A stretch of DNA of 64,000 nucleotides from NCBI GenBank assembly GCA_041395445.1, contig JAWLAO010000001.1:248001-312000 (forward strand), read 5' to 3'. Positions within the stretch are counted from its first letter, which is position 1, and each line of letters begins with the position of its first letter. The notes beneath the pieces are model-generated. The model searched no databases, was not told the DNA's origin, and was given only the letters and a program-made list of their open reading frames with translations. The translations under genes were made by a program, and so were the position numbers. Positions 54,102 to 62,665 of the stretch are shown here, in pieces. This DNA comes from Gammaproteobacteria bacterium (GTDB lineage Bacteria; Pseudomonadota; Gammaproteobacteria; Xanthomonadales; Marinicellaceae).

Positions 54102-55859
54102 ATGAAAACAAAAATACAAAATCTATTTATTGCAATACTACTTTTAATTACAACAACTCTTAGTATTGCGGGAAATAAAGACTGGATTGAAAGATCTAAC
54201 GAAATAGCCTACAAAATTCTTGAATCCAATGCTCAATTCGCTCCTGAGTTCTCAGGTCAACAAGGTGTGAACGGATATGACGAGGAAATTTTCGATTTAG
54301 AGCCAAATTTATATGAAAGGCAGATTAAAAACTCTGAAAAAAATCTGGCTATGATTGAAAAATTGCTTAAAAAAGAAACCGATCCTTTTTTGTTAAGTGA
54401 TTTAAAAATCATGCAGAAAAATATCCTGGACGAAATTGAATCCAACAAAGTGAACTATGAAAAAGTGATGCCTTATGGAAACATTCCCGGGCTGATTTTT
54501 GCCGGCTTCAATGGCTTATTGGATAAACAAGTTCCTTTGGAAAGACAAAAGGCCGCTCTGATTCGGTTAAAAAAATATACCGGTGAAGCCAAAGGATATG
54601 TTCCATTTGTTGAAAAAGCAAAAGCTCGTTTGCAAGATAGAATGAACATTAAAGGTTTGATACTTCCTTATAAAGGCGAAGTTCAGCAGGATATCGAAAG
54701 AGCACCGGTGATGATTAGCGGTTTAACTGAGTTATTTAAAGGTACTGACTTAAGTGGCTGGGAAAAATCATTAGAACTTCTTCAATCCCAACTAACTGAT
54801 TACACCAAATGGGTCGAAGAAACCATTCTTCCTAACACCCGTCCCGATGCCAAACTACCCAGAGAACTGTATGAGCTCGGATTAAAAAACTGGGGAGTTG
54901 ATGATTCACCGGAAGAGCTCATGGTTACCGGTCAAGTTGCATTCATGAATATCCGTAACGAAATGATGGCATTAGCTCCTCTGGTGGCAAAACAAAAAGG
55001 TTATGACACAACAGACTATCGTGAAGTGATTAAACTTCTGAAAAAAGAGCAGCTTAACGGCGATGTTCTCATGTTTGAATATCAGGCTGTTATTGCTGAG
55101 ATAGACGAAATTCTTAAGAAAAACAATCTGATTAGCGTTCCTAATGAACCCGCTCGAGTGAGAATGGCAACTGCTGCTGAAACCGCTCAACAACCGGCTG
55201 CTCATCTGGATGTTCCCCGATTGATTGGAAATACCGGAGAATATCCCGAATTTATCGTTCCCATGATTCAACAAAACGAAGATGGAAGCTGGCCACACAG
55301 CGATTATGCTTTTTCAGCGATGATGTGGACATTGTCAGCCCACGAAGCACGTCCGGGTCACGAGATGCAATTCACAACGATGCTTCGTGGTGGTGTCTCG
55401 ACTGCCAGAGCCATGTTTGCGTTTAATTCAGCCAATGTCGAAGGTTGGGCACTATACGCTGAGTCCATCACCAAACCATATATGCCTTTGGATGGACAGT
55501 TAATTTCTTTGCAAGCAAGACTATTAAGAGCCGCCAGAATCTGGCTTGATCCAATGCTCAACTTGGGATTAATCACTCCGGATGAAGCAAAAAGAATACT
55601 TATGGAAGATGTTGTCGAAGGTGAGTCCAACGCTCAGAACGAAATCGAAAGATACACCTATCGAATCCCCGGTCAAGCAACGGCTTATTATTACGGCTAT
55701 GAGAAACTGCAAGCATTAAGAGCTAAAACTGAACTAAAACTCAAAGAGAAATTCAAAGACCAAGAATTCCATGACTTCTTATTAGCACAAGGATTATTAC
55801 CACCGGAAATTCTTGCTCAATCGGTTGAAAAGTATTTTATTGAACCTCAATTGAAGTAA
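54102..55859 (+). CDS. DUF885-family metallopeptidase-like secreted protein
   Basis: I start at ATG 54102 (MKTKIQNLFIAILLLITTTLSIAG), a signal peptide; the upstream alternative at 54090 uses TTG. The 585-residue protein has the DUF885 signature AHEARPGHEMQF, a HExxxGH-like motif that probably binds a metal, with the Glu in ENEIERYTYRIPGQATAYYYGYEK further on. Members are proposed secreted peptidases. It stands alone between a divergent gene and a short hairpin at 55870. Confidence 0.87.
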   Translation: MKTKIQNLFIAILLLITTTLSIAGNKDWIERSNEIAYKILESNAQFAPEFSGQQGVNGYDEEIFDLEPNLYERQIKNSEKNLAMIEKLLKKETDPFLLSDLKIMQKNILDEIESNKVNYEKVMPYGNIPGLIFAGFNGLLDKQVPLERQKAALIRLKKYTGEAKGYVPFVEKAKARLQDRMNIKGLILPYKGEVQQDIERAPVMISGLTELFKGTDLSGWEKSLELLQSQLTDYTKWVEETILPNTRPDAKLPRELYELGLKNWGVDDSPEELMVTGQVAFMNIRNEMMALAPLVAKQKGYDTTDYREVIKLLKKEQLNGDVLMFEYQAVIAEIDEILKKNNLISVPNEPARVRMATAAETAQQPAAHLDVPRLIGNTGEYPEFIVPMIQQNEDGSWPHSDYAFSAMMWTLSAHEARPGHEMQFTTMLRGGVSTARAMFAFNSANVEGWALYAESITKPYMPLDGQLISLQARLLRAARIWLDPMLNLGLITPDEAKRILMEDVVEGESNAQNEIERYTYRIPGQATAYYYGYEKLQALRAKTELKLKEKFKDQEFHDFLLAQGLLPPEILAQSVEKYFIEPQLK

Positions 55860-55869
55860 AACCTGTATC

Positions 55870-55894
55870 GTAGGGTGGGTAAAACTCACCCTAC
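55870..55894. terminator. Hairpin GTAGGGTG-n9-CACCCTAC after the DUF885 gene
   Basis: An 8-bp perfect stem with a 9-base loop, 10 bases after the stop codon. It resembles the short GTAGGGTGGG-type hairpin repeats found across many proteobacterial genomes. A terminator role for the gene is likely. The next bases (AAATTTTC) hold only a short T-run. Confidence 0.6.
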
Positions 55895-56031
55895 AAATTT
55901 TCTACCATGAAGAACATAAAGTTCATGAAGGGAATTTTACTATCTCTAACAAACGTCATGTCATTCAATCACTTCATGGTTATTTTCTTTTTTCTCAATG
56001 AAGTTATCGCCTATGTGTATTGACGAGTTTT

Positions 56032-56874
56032 TCAATAATTTATGAGTTTCTCAAACTTCGACTTCACATATTGATAAAGCTGAATATCTACTTTATTGTT
56101 TTCCTCTAAGATTTTCCTGTGTTCCGCTCTCAAATCAGTCAATTGGATTTTTCTTTGCGAACGATTGACAGGTGGTAATTTGTTAAAAATAATTCCACAT
56201 TGTTTTTCCAAAACATGACAGAACTCTTTGAAATATTCGGTCACTCCGACAAGGGTAAAACAATTATCAACGACTTCTTTTGCCTTAAAATACAAATCGT
56301 TGTCGCTGATATTGACTTCTGAATGCAAATATCCGGTAAGGCGTTTAGACTGACCATTATGGATTTCAACGAGGTTGTCTTGTTTTAAAAAACTATCAAA
56401 GCTCAAATCTTTAATCTGACCATGCAAAGCATGATAATCACGGGTTGCCAAATAGTTGTAATAGGAAACAATTCGGGAAACCGGTTCACGCAACATGGTT
56501 AAATGTACAAATCGAGTTTCGGGAAGTAACTGATAAAGCAAACCGTGAATAGGATGATGACCCATAATCAAGTTTGGATATTTGTTTTTTAAATGTATGA
56601 CTTGAGGCAAGCGATTTAAGTCAGGAGCATTTACATGCAAAACATCTTTAAGTTCAAAGGGTTGGATGAGATAGTTTTCCAAAGAAGTGCCTGCTGTTTT
56701 AGGAACATGCGAAAACACCCAAGGAGTGGTATGAACTGTAATTTGGCTCAGTTCAGCAACATTTTCTTTTAAATATTTCAGATTGATAGCAGTATTTTCG
56801 GCATCAGTATTATTTTTCCAATTCTGTGCTTTTCCCAGAATTTGGTTAAATATTTGACTTTGTATCTGCATCAA
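56032..56874 (-). CDS. Sulfotransferase family protein (Sulfotransfer_2-like)
   Basis: This 280-residue protein contains the PAPS-binding 5' loop WVFSHVPKTAGTSLENYL and the 3'-phosphate block RFVHLTMLREPVSRIVSYYNYL. The middle holds GHHPIHGL. These are the two conserved elements of Golgi-type/Sulfotransfer_2 sulfotransferases, which move sulfate from PAPS to carbohydrate or lipid acceptors. No membrane anchor is seen. It is divergent from the esterase gene and unrelated in type to the sulfotransferase-like gene at 61934. Confidence 0.85.
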   Translation of the reverse strand: MMQIQSQIFNQILGKAQNWKNNTDAENTAINLKYLKENVAELSQITVHTTPWVFSHVPKTAGTSLENYLIQPFELKDVLHVNAPDLNRLPQVIHLKNKYPNLIMGHHPIHGLLYQLLPETRFVHLTMLREPVSRIVSYYNYLATRDYHALHGQIKDLSFDSFLKQDNLVEIHNGQSKRLTGYLHSEVNISDNDLYFKAKEVVDNCFTLVGVTEYFKEFCHVLEKQCGIIFNKLPPVNRSQRKIQLTDLRAEHRKILEENNKVDIQLYQYVKSKFEKLINY

Positions 56875-56963
56875 TTCACTCCAACTTTTCTGAACTTAAT
56901 TAAACAATGGATTCATTTGCATTATAATGCCTTGCCTGAATTATTATAAAGCTGTAATTTTTA

Positions 56964-57980
56964 ATGTCGATATATAATCACAAAACAAATTATCCTCAAG
57001 GAACATTGGTGCAATTTCGGATAAGCTCTGAAATCTTAAAAGATAATCCGCTTAAAGATCCTTTTGAAAGAGATGTTTTTGTTTATTTACCAATCGGTTA
57101 TGACGAAAACAATCTGGAATATCCGGTCATGTATTATCTCGCTGCTTATACCAATAGCGGAAGCGGAGTGATAGGCTGGAAAGCCTTTGGCGAAAATATT
57201 ACCGAACGATTGGATAGATTAATAGCTGAACAAAAAATAGGGCCGACAATCGTAGTTATTCCAGACTGTTTTACTTGTTTAGGAGGAAATCAGTATATTG
57301 ATTCGCCGGCTATTGGAAATTACGCATCCTTTATTCATAAAGAGCTCATCCCAGAGATTGAAGGCAAGTTTCGCATTAAAAAAGGTTCTCAACACCGAGC
57401 CGTTTTAGGAAAATCGTCTGGTGGATTTGCCGCGATTCGTTTTGCAATGGATTTTCCGGGTTATTGGGGAGCAATTGCTAATCAGTCCGGTGATGCTGGA
57501 TTTGATTTGCTTTATCAACGAGATTTCCCGACAGTTGCTGATGTATTGAGTAATTATAACTATGATGTGAATCATTTTCTTAAACGATTCTGGAAAGCCA
57601 AAAAAATTCATGGCTCAGAGATTTTAACACTCATGATGATTTGTATGGCGGCGACTTATGATTCTCAGGATGGTGATATCGTCATGCCTTTTGAATTTGA
57701 AACTTGCGAAACCAAACAAGAAAATTGGCAAAACTGGCTGAGTCATGATCCGGTCAATATGGTTGCAAAAAAAATTGATGCTTTGAAACAACTCAACGGC
57801 TTGTTTATGGATTGCGGATTTCGCGACCAGTATATGATTCACTACGGAATGCGAAGATTAAGCCGTGAACTTGAAAAGCATCAAATCGAACATACTTATG
57901 AAGAATTCAATGGGACACATTCGAACATAGATTATCGATTGGATGTTTCCCTACCCTATTTGTACGAGAAAATTAAATGA
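56964..57980 (+). CDS. Alpha/beta-hydrolase esterase (EstD/Fes-like)
   Basis: This 338-residue serine esterase has the nucleophile elbow GKSSGGFAAIRFA (G-K-S-S-G), the Asp in FMDCGFRDQYMIHYG and the His in FNGTHSNIDYR as the probable triad. The N-terminal ERDVFVYLPIGYDENNLEYPVMYYLAAYTNSG is typical of the putative esterase family (esterase D and enterobactin-esterase type). The ATG overlap of its stop with the nfuA start (4 bases) suggests a functional unit. The substrate is unknown. Confidence 0.85.
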   Translation: MSIYNHKTNYPQGTLVQFRISSEILKDNPLKDPFERDVFVYLPIGYDENNLEYPVMYYLAAYTNSGSGVIGWKAFGENITERLDRLIAEQKIGPTIVVIPDCFTCLGGNQYIDSPAIGNYASFIHKELIPEIEGKFRIKKGSQHRAVLGKSSGGFAAIRFAMDFPGYWGAIANQSGDAGFDLLYQRDFPTVADVLSNYNYDVNHFLKRFWKAKKIHGSEILTLMMICMAATYDSQDGDIVMPFEFETCETKQENWQNWLSHDPVNMVAKKIDALKQLNGLFMDCGFRDQYMIHYGMRRLSRELEKHQIEHTYEEFNGTHSNIDYRLDVSLPYLYEKIK

Positions 57981-58558
57981 ACATTACCGTTAGTCCTGAA
58001 GCCCAAAACTTTCTGTCTGATGTGGTCAAAAAACACAATATTGATGATTTGCATTTACAAATCATGGTGAAAAACGCAGGAACTCCAATTGCAGATTGCT
58101 TCCTGAATTTTTGCGAGCGTCATGAAGCTCCCAAAGATGCTTATGAGTTCAAACAAACAGATTTTAGCTTGTTTGTCGCCAAACAGGATGAGAAGTTCCT
58201 TGCTGACGCCAGTATTGACTATGACCTTACAGACACCGGTGGACAACTCAACATCAAAGCTCCAAAACTGAAAGGCGAAAAACCAAATGATGATTCTCCT
58301 CTATTTGAACGCGTGGAATATTTCATCAATGTGGAATTAAATCCGTCTCTGGCAATGCACGGTGGTCATGCCAAACTGAAAGCGATTGAGGATGGTTATG
58401 CTTTTATCGAATTTGGCGGTGGCTGCCACGGCTGTGGTATGGCACAACAAACACTTTCGATGGGAATGGAAACCAAATTGCTTAAAGCATTTCCAGAACT
58501 AAAAGGTTTAATGGACGGGACGGATCACTCTAATGCGGAGAACCCGTATTATGAGTGA
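57977..58558 (+). CDS. nfuA: Iron-sulfur carrier protein NfuA
   Basis: This 193-residue protein has the degenerate A-type N-terminal domain and the C-terminal Nfu domain, with the cluster-binding C-x-x-C in GGGCHGCGMAQQTLSMGME. The segment NPSLAMHGGHAKLKAIEDGYAFIEFGGG matches NfuA. It delivers 4Fe-4S clusters to apo-proteins under oxidative stress. Start and stop overlap the esterase and cnoX genes by 4 and 8 bases, so the three genes are coupled. Confidence 0.96.
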   Translation: MNITVSPEAQNFLSDVVKKHNIDDLHLQIMVKNAGTPIADCFLNFCERHEAPKDAYEFKQTDFSLFVAKQDEKFLADASIDYDLTDTGGQLNIKAPKLKGEKPNDDSPLFERVEYFINVELNPSLAMHGGHAKLKAIEDGYAFIEFGGGCHGCGMAQQTLSMGMETKLLKAFPELKGLMDGTDHSNAENPYYE

Positions 58559-59363
58559 ATTCATTAAAGCCCTAACCCTACAGGATTTTGAATCTGAAAT
58601 TGTTGAGAAGTCAAACTCAGTTCCGGTTTTGGTTGATTTTTGGGCAGACTGGTGCGCTCCTTGCAAACAACTCATGCCTGTATTGCATGGAATCGTGGAA
58701 TCGCTTAATGGTGCGGTTCATCTGGCAACCGTTGATACCGATAAGGAACAAGAGCTTGCGATCCAATTTGGAATTCGTTCACTTCCAACAGTTATGCTGG
58801 TCAAAAACGGTGAGGTTGTTGAGCAGTTTATGGGGGCACAACCCGAATCCGAAATCAGAAAATTGATAGAACCTCATCTTGATTTGAATCAAGTTGCAGA
58901 TAGTGAGCCTGAGTCAGAAAATCTGCAACAAGCCATGCAATTAGTTGCAATGGGAAACTATGATCAAGCTGTGGAACTATTGCATTTGGATGACTCACTC
59001 GATGCCAAGTTATTATTGATTCAAATTTATATGCAACAAAGCAATCTCGAAAAAGCCAAAGCGACTTTTGATAATTTGGATTCCGAGCAAAAAAATGATG
59101 AGAAATGCAAAAATATCAAATCGTCTTTCGAATTGCTGGAAATCAGCCAAAAACACCCACAAGAAAATTTACAATCCGCCATTCACAAAACAATTTACCA
59201 AGACCCAGAAGATGGCATTCAAGCATTACTCGATTTACTTGCTAATGTCAAAGGCAATGACCAAAATCCAATTAAACAAAGTTTAATTATCGCTTTTAAT
59301 TTAATTGATGATGCTAAGATTGTCTCCCAATTTAGAAGAAAAATGGCATCCTTGATATTTTAA
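58551..59363 (+). CDS. cnoX: Thioredoxin-like chaperone (CnoX/YbbN family) with TPR domain
   Basis: The ATG 58551 has a GCGGAG-type ribosome-binding site and lies 8 bases inside the nfuA end. The 270-residue protein has an N-terminal thioredoxin fold with VDFWADWCAPCKQLMPVLH (C-x-x-C), then TPR-like helices (QAMQLVAMGNYDQAVELL, LLIQIYMQQSNLEKAKATFDNL) and an inhibitor-type tail. E. coli CnoX has lost the first cysteine of this motif; here both are present, so the protein may keep redox activity. It acts as a chaperone that passes clients to GroEL or DnaK. Confidence 0.9.
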   Translation: MSEFIKALTLQDFESEIVEKSNSVPVLVDFWADWCAPCKQLMPVLHGIVESLNGAVHLATVDTDKEQELAIQFGIRSLPTVMLVKNGEVVEQFMGAQPESEIRKLIEPHLDLNQVADSEPESENLQQAMQLVAMGNYDQAVELLHLDDSLDAKLLLIQIYMQQSNLEKAKATFDNLDSEQKNDEKCKNIKSSFELLEISQKHPQENLQSAIHKTIYQDPEDGIQALLDLLANVKGNDQNPIKQSLIIAFNLIDDAKIVSQFRRKMASLIF

Positions 59364-59508
59364 TATTTAGAGTATTTGTATTTAAGCATTATTAATTCAT
59401 TACTTTTTCAAAATATTAGTGCTTAACCATTCTTCAATTTATTGACTTCTGCCCAAAAGACAATAGAATATCAGGCGTTTTGACACAAAAATGATATAGG
59501 AATAAATA

Positions 59509-60369
59509 ATGAAATTAACAAAAGCAATAATATTTTCTTTGGTGTTATTTGTAACAGCTTCATTTGCAAATAGGAGTGAGGAAAATAATTCAGCCGAACC
59601 GGTTGCAAATCCAACTGTAAATCCAAGTAGCTACCAATTTCCAACTGGTGGTGGCGTTGGTGTACTTTACAGTAATGGAGAATTAGTGAATAGTTCAGGT
59701 ACAGGCGTTGGTGGACTTGATGAAAGTGTGTTGCAAAGCGTAACTTTAGGGATGGGTACACTAGGTTTTGGTCATCAAGTATTGAACGGAAACAGAATTG
59801 CAGATGACTTTACTGTTCCAGCTGGAGGATGGGATATAACAACAATTACCTTTTATGCATACCAAACAAACGAAACCGCATCGACTATAACTGCAGTTAA
59901 TCTGCAAATTTGGGATGGTGATCCAAGTAATCCCGGAAGTACTGTCGTATTTGGAGATGATACAACAAACCGGATGATTTCAACTGTTAACTCAAATATT
60001 TTGAGGGTTACAGAAACTTCAACTGGAACCACAACAAATAGACAAATTGCAGCTAGCACAGTTGATGTAAATATCTCTTTACCTGCAGGAACCTATTGGT
60101 TGGATTGGCAAAGCGATGGTTCCGGAGCGTCAGGACCTTGGGCTCCACCAATTACAATCAATGGTCAATCAACAACTGGGAATGCACTACAGTTTACAGG
60201 TTCTTGGACTTCGGTCACTGATCTCTCAACTGGAACTCAGCAAGGTTTTCCTTTTGTGATTAATGGAATTTTACCTCCTCCTCCGGTTATCCCAACAACT
60301 AACTGGTTAGGGTTAACTTTGTTACTTATGCTACTGAGCTTTATTTCATACAGAAAATTAGCTAAATAA
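59509..60369 (+). CDS. Secreted protein with IPTL-CTERM-like sorting tail
   Basis: This 286-residue protein has a signal peptide (MKLTKAIIFSLVLFVTASFA) and a Gly/Ser/Thr-rich beta-type body (FPTGGGVGVLYSNGELVN, ISLPAGTYWLDWQSDGSG). At the end it has PTTNWLGLTLLLMLLSFISYRKLAK: a Pro-Thr motif, hydrophobic helix and basic end, as in IPTL-CTERM sorting proteins. Those depend on a dedicated sorting system, not seen here. The body domain is of unknown role. Confidence 0.78.
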   Translation: MKLTKAIIFSLVLFVTASFANRSEENNSAEPVANPTVNPSSYQFPTGGGVGVLYSNGELVNSSGTGVGGLDESVLQSVTLGMGTLGFGHQVLNGNRIADDFTVPAGGWDITTITFYAYQTNETASTITAVNLQIWDGDPSNPGSTVVFGDDTTNRMISTVNSNILRVTETSTGTTTNRQIAASTVDVNISLPAGTYWLDWQSDGSGASGPWAPPITINGQSTTGNALQFTGSWTSVTDLSTGTQQGFPFVINGILPPPPVIPTTNWLGLTLLLMLLSFISYRKLAK

Positions 60370-60388
60370 GTAAACAACTAATTATGAT

Positions 60389-60416
60389 AAAAAATGCCTG
60401 AAATTTCAGGCATTTT
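60389..60416 (+). terminator. Rho-independent terminator after the IPTL-type protein gene
   Basis: AAATGCCTGAAA/TTTCAGGCATTT palindrome (loopless core around 60402) with a run of Ts after it on the + strand (CATTTTTTTT). Strong intrinsic terminator, 20 bases past the stop codon. Its GCCTGAA stem core recurs in the terminator at 15229-15247. Confidence 0.85.
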
Positions 60417-60477
60417 TTTTTAATAAACTTTGTAAATAAGGTTTATAATTAACCAAATCAGAAATTATTGAAAATCT

Positions 60478-61017
60478 ATGAAAAACTCAATACTATTATT
60501 GGCTTTACTTTTTATATCCAGTATTCAAGCACAACAAATAGCAACAAAAAAATTACCGCCTAAGTACACTCAGACGTTATTTCAACATGAAAATATTTTT
60601 ATCGGTGCACAGCCGGATTATATTGATTTTGCTGACATTAAGGAATTTGGTATCACCAAAGTTATCAATAACAGAACTCTGGGTGAAATGAAAGAATTGA
60701 ATTTTTACGAAGATTACCTTTTGAAAAAAGCCGGAATTGAATACGTTTTTATTCCAATTGGTGATGAAGGAAATGAATATTCACCTGAAAAACTCAAGGA
60801 ATTTGCTCAAGCGATTGACTCAGCAGATGGTAAAGTACTGCTGCATTGCCGTTCCGGCCACAGAGCTTCGCAAATGTGGGCAGCGTATTTGGTTCAATAC
60901 CAAGGAAAAACACCTGATGAAGCACTGGAAATGGTTTCAGATATGGGTTGGTGGCCAATGCCGATGGAAGCTCTGCTAAATAAGAAACTTTCAGTTCAAT
61001 TTGCTGAGGAAAAATAA
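60478..61017 (+). CDS. Secreted dual-specificity-type phosphatase (DSP/Blh family)
   Basis: This 179-residue protein starts with a signal peptide (MKNSILLLALLFISSIQA) and then a tyrosine-phosphatase-type fold. The active-site loop VLLHCRSGHRASQMWAAYL contains C-R-S-G-H-R, the CX5R pattern with Cys and Arg. The N-terminal side (IGAQPDYIDFADIKEFGITKVINNRT) matches beta-lactamase-hydrolase-like (Blh) phosphatases. The signal peptide puts it in the periplasm, unusual for this family. Its target is unknown. Confidence 0.85.
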   Translation: MKNSILLLALLFISSIQAQQIATKKLPPKYTQTLFQHENIFIGAQPDYIDFADIKEFGITKVINNRTLGEMKELNFYEDYLLKKAGIEYVFIPIGDEGNEYSPEKLKEFAQAIDSADGKVLLHCRSGHRASQMWAAYLVQYQGKTPDEALEMVSDMGWWPMPMEALLNKKLSVQFAEEK

Positions 61018-61021
61018 TAAT

Positions 61022-61855
61022 TCAGGGCTGTCTTGAAAAAGTACAAAGTTTATCCCACATTTTTTGTGGGAGATTTGTATCCAATTGATGCCCCCCATTA
61101 AATACATCCAGCCAGTAGGTTTCACCCTCAATCCAACCAGCATTTAAAAATTTTATTCGTTCCTGTTCAATCGTTGGCTTCAGCGGGTCTGATTGTCCTA
61201 CTGAAACAAATACAGGCAAAACATCACTATTTGCCGGAACATTTGGATCTTCAAAAACAGCATCAGCAAAGGTCCCCGCACTCACGGAATAAGCAGGATA
61301 TCCTTGGTTGTAGAACAGCATTAAAGTATGCATTAAATGTCCTCCAGATGAAAAACCATGTCCGTAAACTCTTTTTAGTTCAATATTATAATGTGCGAAC
61401 ATATCATCAAGAATATCATATAATAATGCAATATCATTTGGGAAGGTAAAGCCTCCACCAGTCGAACCGGTTCCTGCTTGAGCAACAATTATAAGATGAT
61501 TTTGATCAGCAAAAGGTTTCCAGAAATCTCTGGTTGCCTGTGCGTTGGTTTGAGCCGTCCCGGCTCCTGCAGCTCCATGCCAGGAGAATAATAAAGGATA
61601 GGCTTTATTTGGATTGTAGTCTGGTGGAATGGAAACATAATAGGTTCTGTTCGCACCATGAGAAAAAACGACTCGGGTGAATGCTCCCGGATAACTTCCA
61701 CCTGAGCCATTACTTGGTTCAGAATCATTCTGAAATCCAGATAAGAAAATAATATCTTCACAATCCATTAGACTAGGAATATCGGGTAAAGCATTACATT
61801 GGAAGCAACAGCCTAAAACAATCAAACTTAGTAGTTTTCTTTTATAAAATCTCAT
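61022..61855 (-). CDS. Secreted polyhydroxybutyrate-depolymerase-like esterase
   Basis: This 277-residue protein has a signal peptide (KRKLLSLIVLGC, with two or three Cys in the next residues, so possibly a lipoprotein) and an alpha/beta-hydrolase domain. Its triad is likely Ser in YGHGFSSGGHLMH, Asp in VGQSDPL and His in FNGGHQLD. The oxyanion block LLFSWHGAAGAGT agrees with PHB depolymerase-like and feruloyl-esterase-like families. Between signal and domain lies CEDIIFLSGFQ (residues 32-42), the shared D-I-I-F-x-x-G-F-x pattern, placed at the N terminus instead of the C terminus. A Gly-Ser linker follows. Confidence 0.82.
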   Translation of the reverse strand: MRFYKRKLLSLIVLGCCFQCNALPDIPSLMDCEDIIFLSGFQNDSEPSNGSGGSYPGAFTRVVFSHGANRTYYVSIPPDYNPNKAYPLLFSWHGAAGAGTAQTNAQATRDFWKPFADQNHLIIVAQAGTGSTGGGFTFPNDIALLYDILDDMFAHYNIELKRVYGHGFSSGGHLMHTLMLFYNQGYPAYSVSAGTFADAVFEDPNVPANSDVLPVFVSVGQSDPLKPTIEQERIKFLNAGWIEGETYWLDVFNGGHQLDTNLPQKMWDKLCTFSRQP

Positions 61856-61933
61856 AATATCAACAGATATTTGCCACGAGAAAATACAGTTTCTGCCTAT
61901 TAATCGCTTTTTTCAAGCATACCTGCGGAATTG

Positions 61934-62665
61934 TTACAATATTTTATTTTTTGACAGTTCTTCATAATACGGCATGCATTCATCGGCAATTTTTTGTTCA
62001 TCCTGAGTGAGTTTAATTTCTTTTGGTTTGTATTTTGAAAAGCCGGTTGATTGAATGACGCTGTTATACCAATGTTTTGCCCAGACTCCGTCACTGTCGC
62101 GATAACCTTTATTCCAACTTAACATTTCACTATTAAAAGGAACGTCCAGTGTTTCACACATAATATTTAACATGTTTTCAGGATTCATCAAAATATCTTT
62201 GGAATCAAACACCGGTGGAGTTTCTCCATTTTCTGATTGAATCAGTTTGAATAGTTTTAACAATTGAGGATAACCCAAATCTTCAGGAGTCGCTTTGGGA
62301 TATTTTTCCAAATAGGAGGATAAAACCTCATCAGGATGTCTCAGCAAGATGGCATTTTTCAGGTGCACAATCCATGACAAATCGGTATCTGTAAGAATAT
62401 GATGTGCCATGTGTTTTTGGTAAAAAATGCTAATGTCATGCGGAAATTCACAAGTAGTGAGTCTTTTTGTGATTGATTGGTAATCTTTCCCCTGCTCTTC
62501 AATAATTTCTTCATACATCGGGTGTTTTTTCCCAGTTTGAAAAAGATAAGGTCCATATAAAGGTTCATCAACAACCACAGTATCAGATCGGTTTTCCCAA
62601 CTACGCATCATCGCCGTAGAGATATTTCGTGGTCCTGACCACATTGCAATTCGAGTGATTGTCAT
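61934..62665 (-). CDS. P-loop sulfotransferase-like protein coupled to an aminotransferase
   Basis: This 243-residue protein starts ITRIAMWSGPRNISTAMMRSWENRSDTVVVDEPLYGPYL. It has a sulfotransferase-type 5' loop with R-N-I-S-T and the 3' block NAILLRHPDEVLSSYLEKYP. Similar proteins are fused to class IV aminotransferases in plants and other eukaryotes (the BCAT-like protein 1/2 type). The stop of the aminotransferase gene overlaps its start by 4 bases. The acceptor molecule and even whether it is a sulfotransferase or a phosphate-handling enzyme are unknown. Confidence 0.8.
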   Translation of the reverse strand: MTITRIAMWSGPRNISTAMMRSWENRSDTVVVDEPLYGPYLFQTGKKHPMYEEIIEEQGKDYQSITKRLTTCEFPHDISIFYQKHMAHHILTDTDLSWIVHLKNAILLRHPDEVLSSYLEKYPKATPEDLGYPQLLKLFKLIQSENGETPPVFDSKDILMNPENMLNIMCETLDVPFNSEMLSWNKGYRDSDGVWAKHWYNSVIQSTGFSKYKPKEIKLTQDEQKIADECMPYYEELSKNKIL

